Of a stretch of DNA of 64,000 nucleotides, positions 61,893 to 64,000 are shown piece after piece. The notes beneath the pieces are model-generated. The model did not search any database, was not told where the DNA came from, and saw only the letters and a program-made list of their open reading frames with translations. The position numbers and the translations under genes are program-made. Within the stretch, counting starts at the first letter, position 1. Each line of letters starts with the position of its first letter. This stretch comes from Manduca sexta (Eukaryota; Arthropoda; Insecta; Lepidoptera; Sphingidae): NCBI RefSeq assembly GCF_014839805.1, contig NC_051124.1, positions 4,340,001 through 4,404,000 on the forward strand, in the 5' to 3' direction.

Positions 61893-62075
61893 ATGGCAGA
61901 GCTCGGCTCGGTCAGCGGCCGACACAAAGAGGATGTAACTGTAAACTGGACAAAATATTTACACGCCACATCAAACGTTTCCGCGGGACTTATTGGCACC
62001 TTGGGCTTTACAACGACGGAGCAAAATATAACAATAGTCATTCCACCGCTGAGAAGGGAGGCAAAGAAGGAATGA
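61893..62075 (+). CDS. Possible small exon or gene, 60 codons, unrecognised
   Basis: ATG at 61893 starts MAELGSVSGRHKEDVTVNWT, followed by KYLHATSNVSAGLIGTLGFT and a basic end PPLRREAKKE before TGA. The stretch is GC-richer than its flanks and third codon positions look coding-like. The opposite strand is also open for 61 codons, so orientation is uncertain. No domain, signal or membrane span is seen. It may belong to a multi-exon gene or to an old repeat. Confidence 0.25.
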   Translation: MAELGSVSGRHKEDVTVNWTKYLHATSNVSAGLIGTLGFTTTEQNITIVIPPLRREAKKE

Positions 62076-62542
62076 ATGCCGTCATAGTTGATGATTTAAG
62101 TACTAGCACTATTAAAGTCAATTTGCCAGAAAGATGTTCAATAATATTCATCCTTGATGTTGTGTAAAAACTCATAAGTACCAAAAAATAGTATCATTAA
62201 GAACGATAACTTTTTTAAAAAATATATTACGTTTCATTTGTTAATAACAATCGCTATTAAATAGTGGTAATGAAAATCTTATAATGCATCAAACGATTCT
62301 GAACAATAGATGTGTATAGTTTTGGGTCGAAAAGCTTTATTTTGTAAATCAGCCTAGAACCGACCACCAGCACAAACCATTTTGGGTCTTATTAACCTTG
62401 ACAACCCGATGACTAACTTTGACAATCGAACGGATCAAGATTAATTGATCGCAGCATCAATTTAATTAATTCAAGGTAACAGTGCACGTCAGCTGTATAC
62501 CGATTCGTTTGTTTCGTTTTTGGTTTAAGAAATACCATAGCT

Positions 62543-62592
62543 TGGAATTCGCTTTTTGCCCGATATGGCAATGGGTCACTGCTTGCTGCCAT
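62543..62592 (+). repeat. SINE fragment (family of copy B)
   Basis: cttggaattcgctttttgcc followed by cgatatggcaatgggtcac is the central core of the SINE, without head or tail. Confidence 0.5.
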
Positions 62593-62639
62593 TTATAAAA
62601 TAATAAAAAAATTTATTACTAGAGAAAATTGTATTAGTA

Positions 62640-62820
62640 CTAGGTTTTATTCGCAGCTTTGCCCGCGTGAAGGAGTTTTCCGGGATAAAAGTCCCGATAT
62701 ATATTTTCCCGGGATAAAAATTAGCCTATAGCCTTCCCAGGGACTTAAACTATCTCCATACTAAATTCAATAAAAATCCATTCAGTCGATTTTGAGAAAA
62801 TAGACAGAAAAGGGGTATAA
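62640..62820 (-). repeat. Dispersed element, 'ttcgcagctttgcccgcgtg' type
   Basis: Two near copies of ttcccgggataaaa (about 62677-62720) and aatccattcagtcgattttg with gacagaaaaggggtat mark this lepidopteran repeat. Confidence 0.6.
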
Positions 62821-63074
62821 ATTACGCAGAATTTCTTATCAAGACGAAATTTAGATAGTCTACTTTCTTGCCTTGATGGGGTTTCTAACATTATATTTCG
62901 AAAAACTAAAGAACATTTTCTATGCTCTGCACACTATCTAAATTCAATTCATTGCAATCAATAAATCCACACGAAATACATGTGAATTTTACGTTACTTG
63001 TAAAGAAATTTAATACTCAGAGATTATGAAGAAAATATGCTTTTTGGTACTTAAAGTGATTTTTTATTTCGGGA

Positions 63075-63340
63075 TGTCAAGCTACTGGGCCACCTGTTGG
63101 TAAGTGGTTGCCTCCGCTCTAGAACACCCACAAAGATGGTGTAAAATTTGTGGTACAATGGACATTTAAAAACAAAAGTTAGAATTATCGCTTGGGTTTT
63201 TATTTATTTATGTATTTATTGCACTTCATACAAAATATGTAAAGGCGGACTTAATGCCAGAGGCATTCTCTACCAGTCAACCTTAAACATCAGTCAGTCT
63301 TTAGGCCTCTGTCTTTGCTTTGTGAGGTTCTAGGTTTACA
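63075..63340 (+). repeat. LINE 3'-end fragments
   Basis: gggccacctgttggtaagtg with gttgcctccgctctagaaca, then tttatttatgtatttattgc, and aggcggacttaatgccagag gcattctctaccagtcaacc: the last block is a recognisable LINE 3' sequence in Lepidoptera. The ORF through it is not a gene. Confidence 0.55.
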
Positions 63341-64000
63341 GTTATTGGACTAATTGTAACCTAGATTAAAATCTATAAAATAAACTATCGTTGATAGTAA
63401 AAAAGTCCGCCTTATCAATGGAACTACGCCTCAATAACTTTAAACGTTATTGATTGCACTTTAATTGTTATAGCATAAAGTCTAAGTTCCAAGGTTAATG
63501 TCACCTATTAGATATGGCTTGGTATAAAACAGCATTTTATATAAATAATCGCAAAAAATAGTCCAAACATCTTATTTCTCATTAATTCCCAAGCTTACAC
63601 TTTAGCCACATTTAACAAGACGTCTTTTTAAACCGTCAAAACATCATAATTAATAATGTTGACAAGTGTAAATGAATGCAACAAATTAACAACTTTTTAC
63701 TGTAGTTAAAAACAAAAAACCGAGTTCAAAGTTCTTTTGAGAAAATTCGCAGGAAATGTGAGTCCAACATAATGAGAACGGAATTGGCCGTCGCGAAATT
63801 GTTTTAGTGTCGCTGACCTGTGGTAATTGACGCCCCGTAATAGTTTTAAAATTATACATTTATCAATGTTACTGTGAAATAAACTATATATCGGATTTTA
63901 TCGTGGTTTTTTATAATAGGGGACCGGACTCATTTTTGTTCTTTATTATTATCAAATATTTACGTTATATAAATTATAACACAGAAAGAATTATTTAAAT
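63341..64000. other. AT-rich sequence, no gene seen
   Basis: No exon, RNA gene or recognisable repeat to the window end. Confidence 0.4.

Noticed and set aside
1..64000. CRISPR array, operons, bacterial or viral genes
   Set aside because: No regularly spaced repeats and no prokaryotic gene organisation; introns, SINEs, LINEs and intron-bearing tRNA genes show animal nuclear DNA.

Overview
The window looks like nuclear DNA of a lepidopteran (moth or butterfly). It is AT-rich and gene-poor, with exons broken by kilobase introns. It also carries several interspersed repeats I recognise as widespread in Lepidoptera: SINEs with a 'gtgcccgatatggcgataggctc'-type core, a SINE with a 'cggaaagcacgtta' block, short elements with 'ttataatattagtata' ends, and Jockey/CR1-like LINE remains. 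There are no bacterial-style operons; annotation rests on splice sites, reading-frame phase and protein resemblance.

Left part (about 1-17.7 kb). The clearest protein gene runs on the minus strand. Four exons (17436-17706, 16441-16639, 11455-11602, 7620-7805) join in phase into 268 residues. They give a mitochondrial-type leader, a Pro/Lys/Cys-rich extension, and then the first half of a malate dehydrogenase fold in which the NAD-motif glycine, the substrate arginines and the active-site Asn are all replaced. The 3' half was not found and may lie left of base 1. Its introns hold SINEs and other repeats. Further left are a decayed LINE (about 1490-1990) and a roughly 3 kb block (3731-6713) bounded by inverted 'tacagggtcattt' ends.

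Middle (17.7-44 kb). A minus-strand first exon of a small single-pass membrane protein lies at 21218-21385. A broken Jockey/CR1-like LINE lies at about 23.56-25.6 kb. A terminal coding exon of an unrecognised gene lies at 34018-34189, with a CpG-rich, CRE/E2F-like patch about 0.5 kb from it. Much of the rest is repeat-derived.

Right part (44-64 kb). There is an 84-codon minus-strand ORF beside a CpG-rich patch at 44.44-44.56 kb. A tRNA neighbourhood follows: Glu(UUC) and Tyr(GUA) on plus, Ser(UGA) on minus, and a second Tyr(GUA) about 10 kb away whose intron differs. Between them lie a perfect 18-bp hairpin and CTCF-like motifs inside a repeat. The last 6 kb are mainly SINE/LINE pieces and AT-rich sequence.

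The most notable object is the malate-dehydrogenase-like gene, read here as a pseudo-enzyme. The protein genes show no sign of working together in one pathway.
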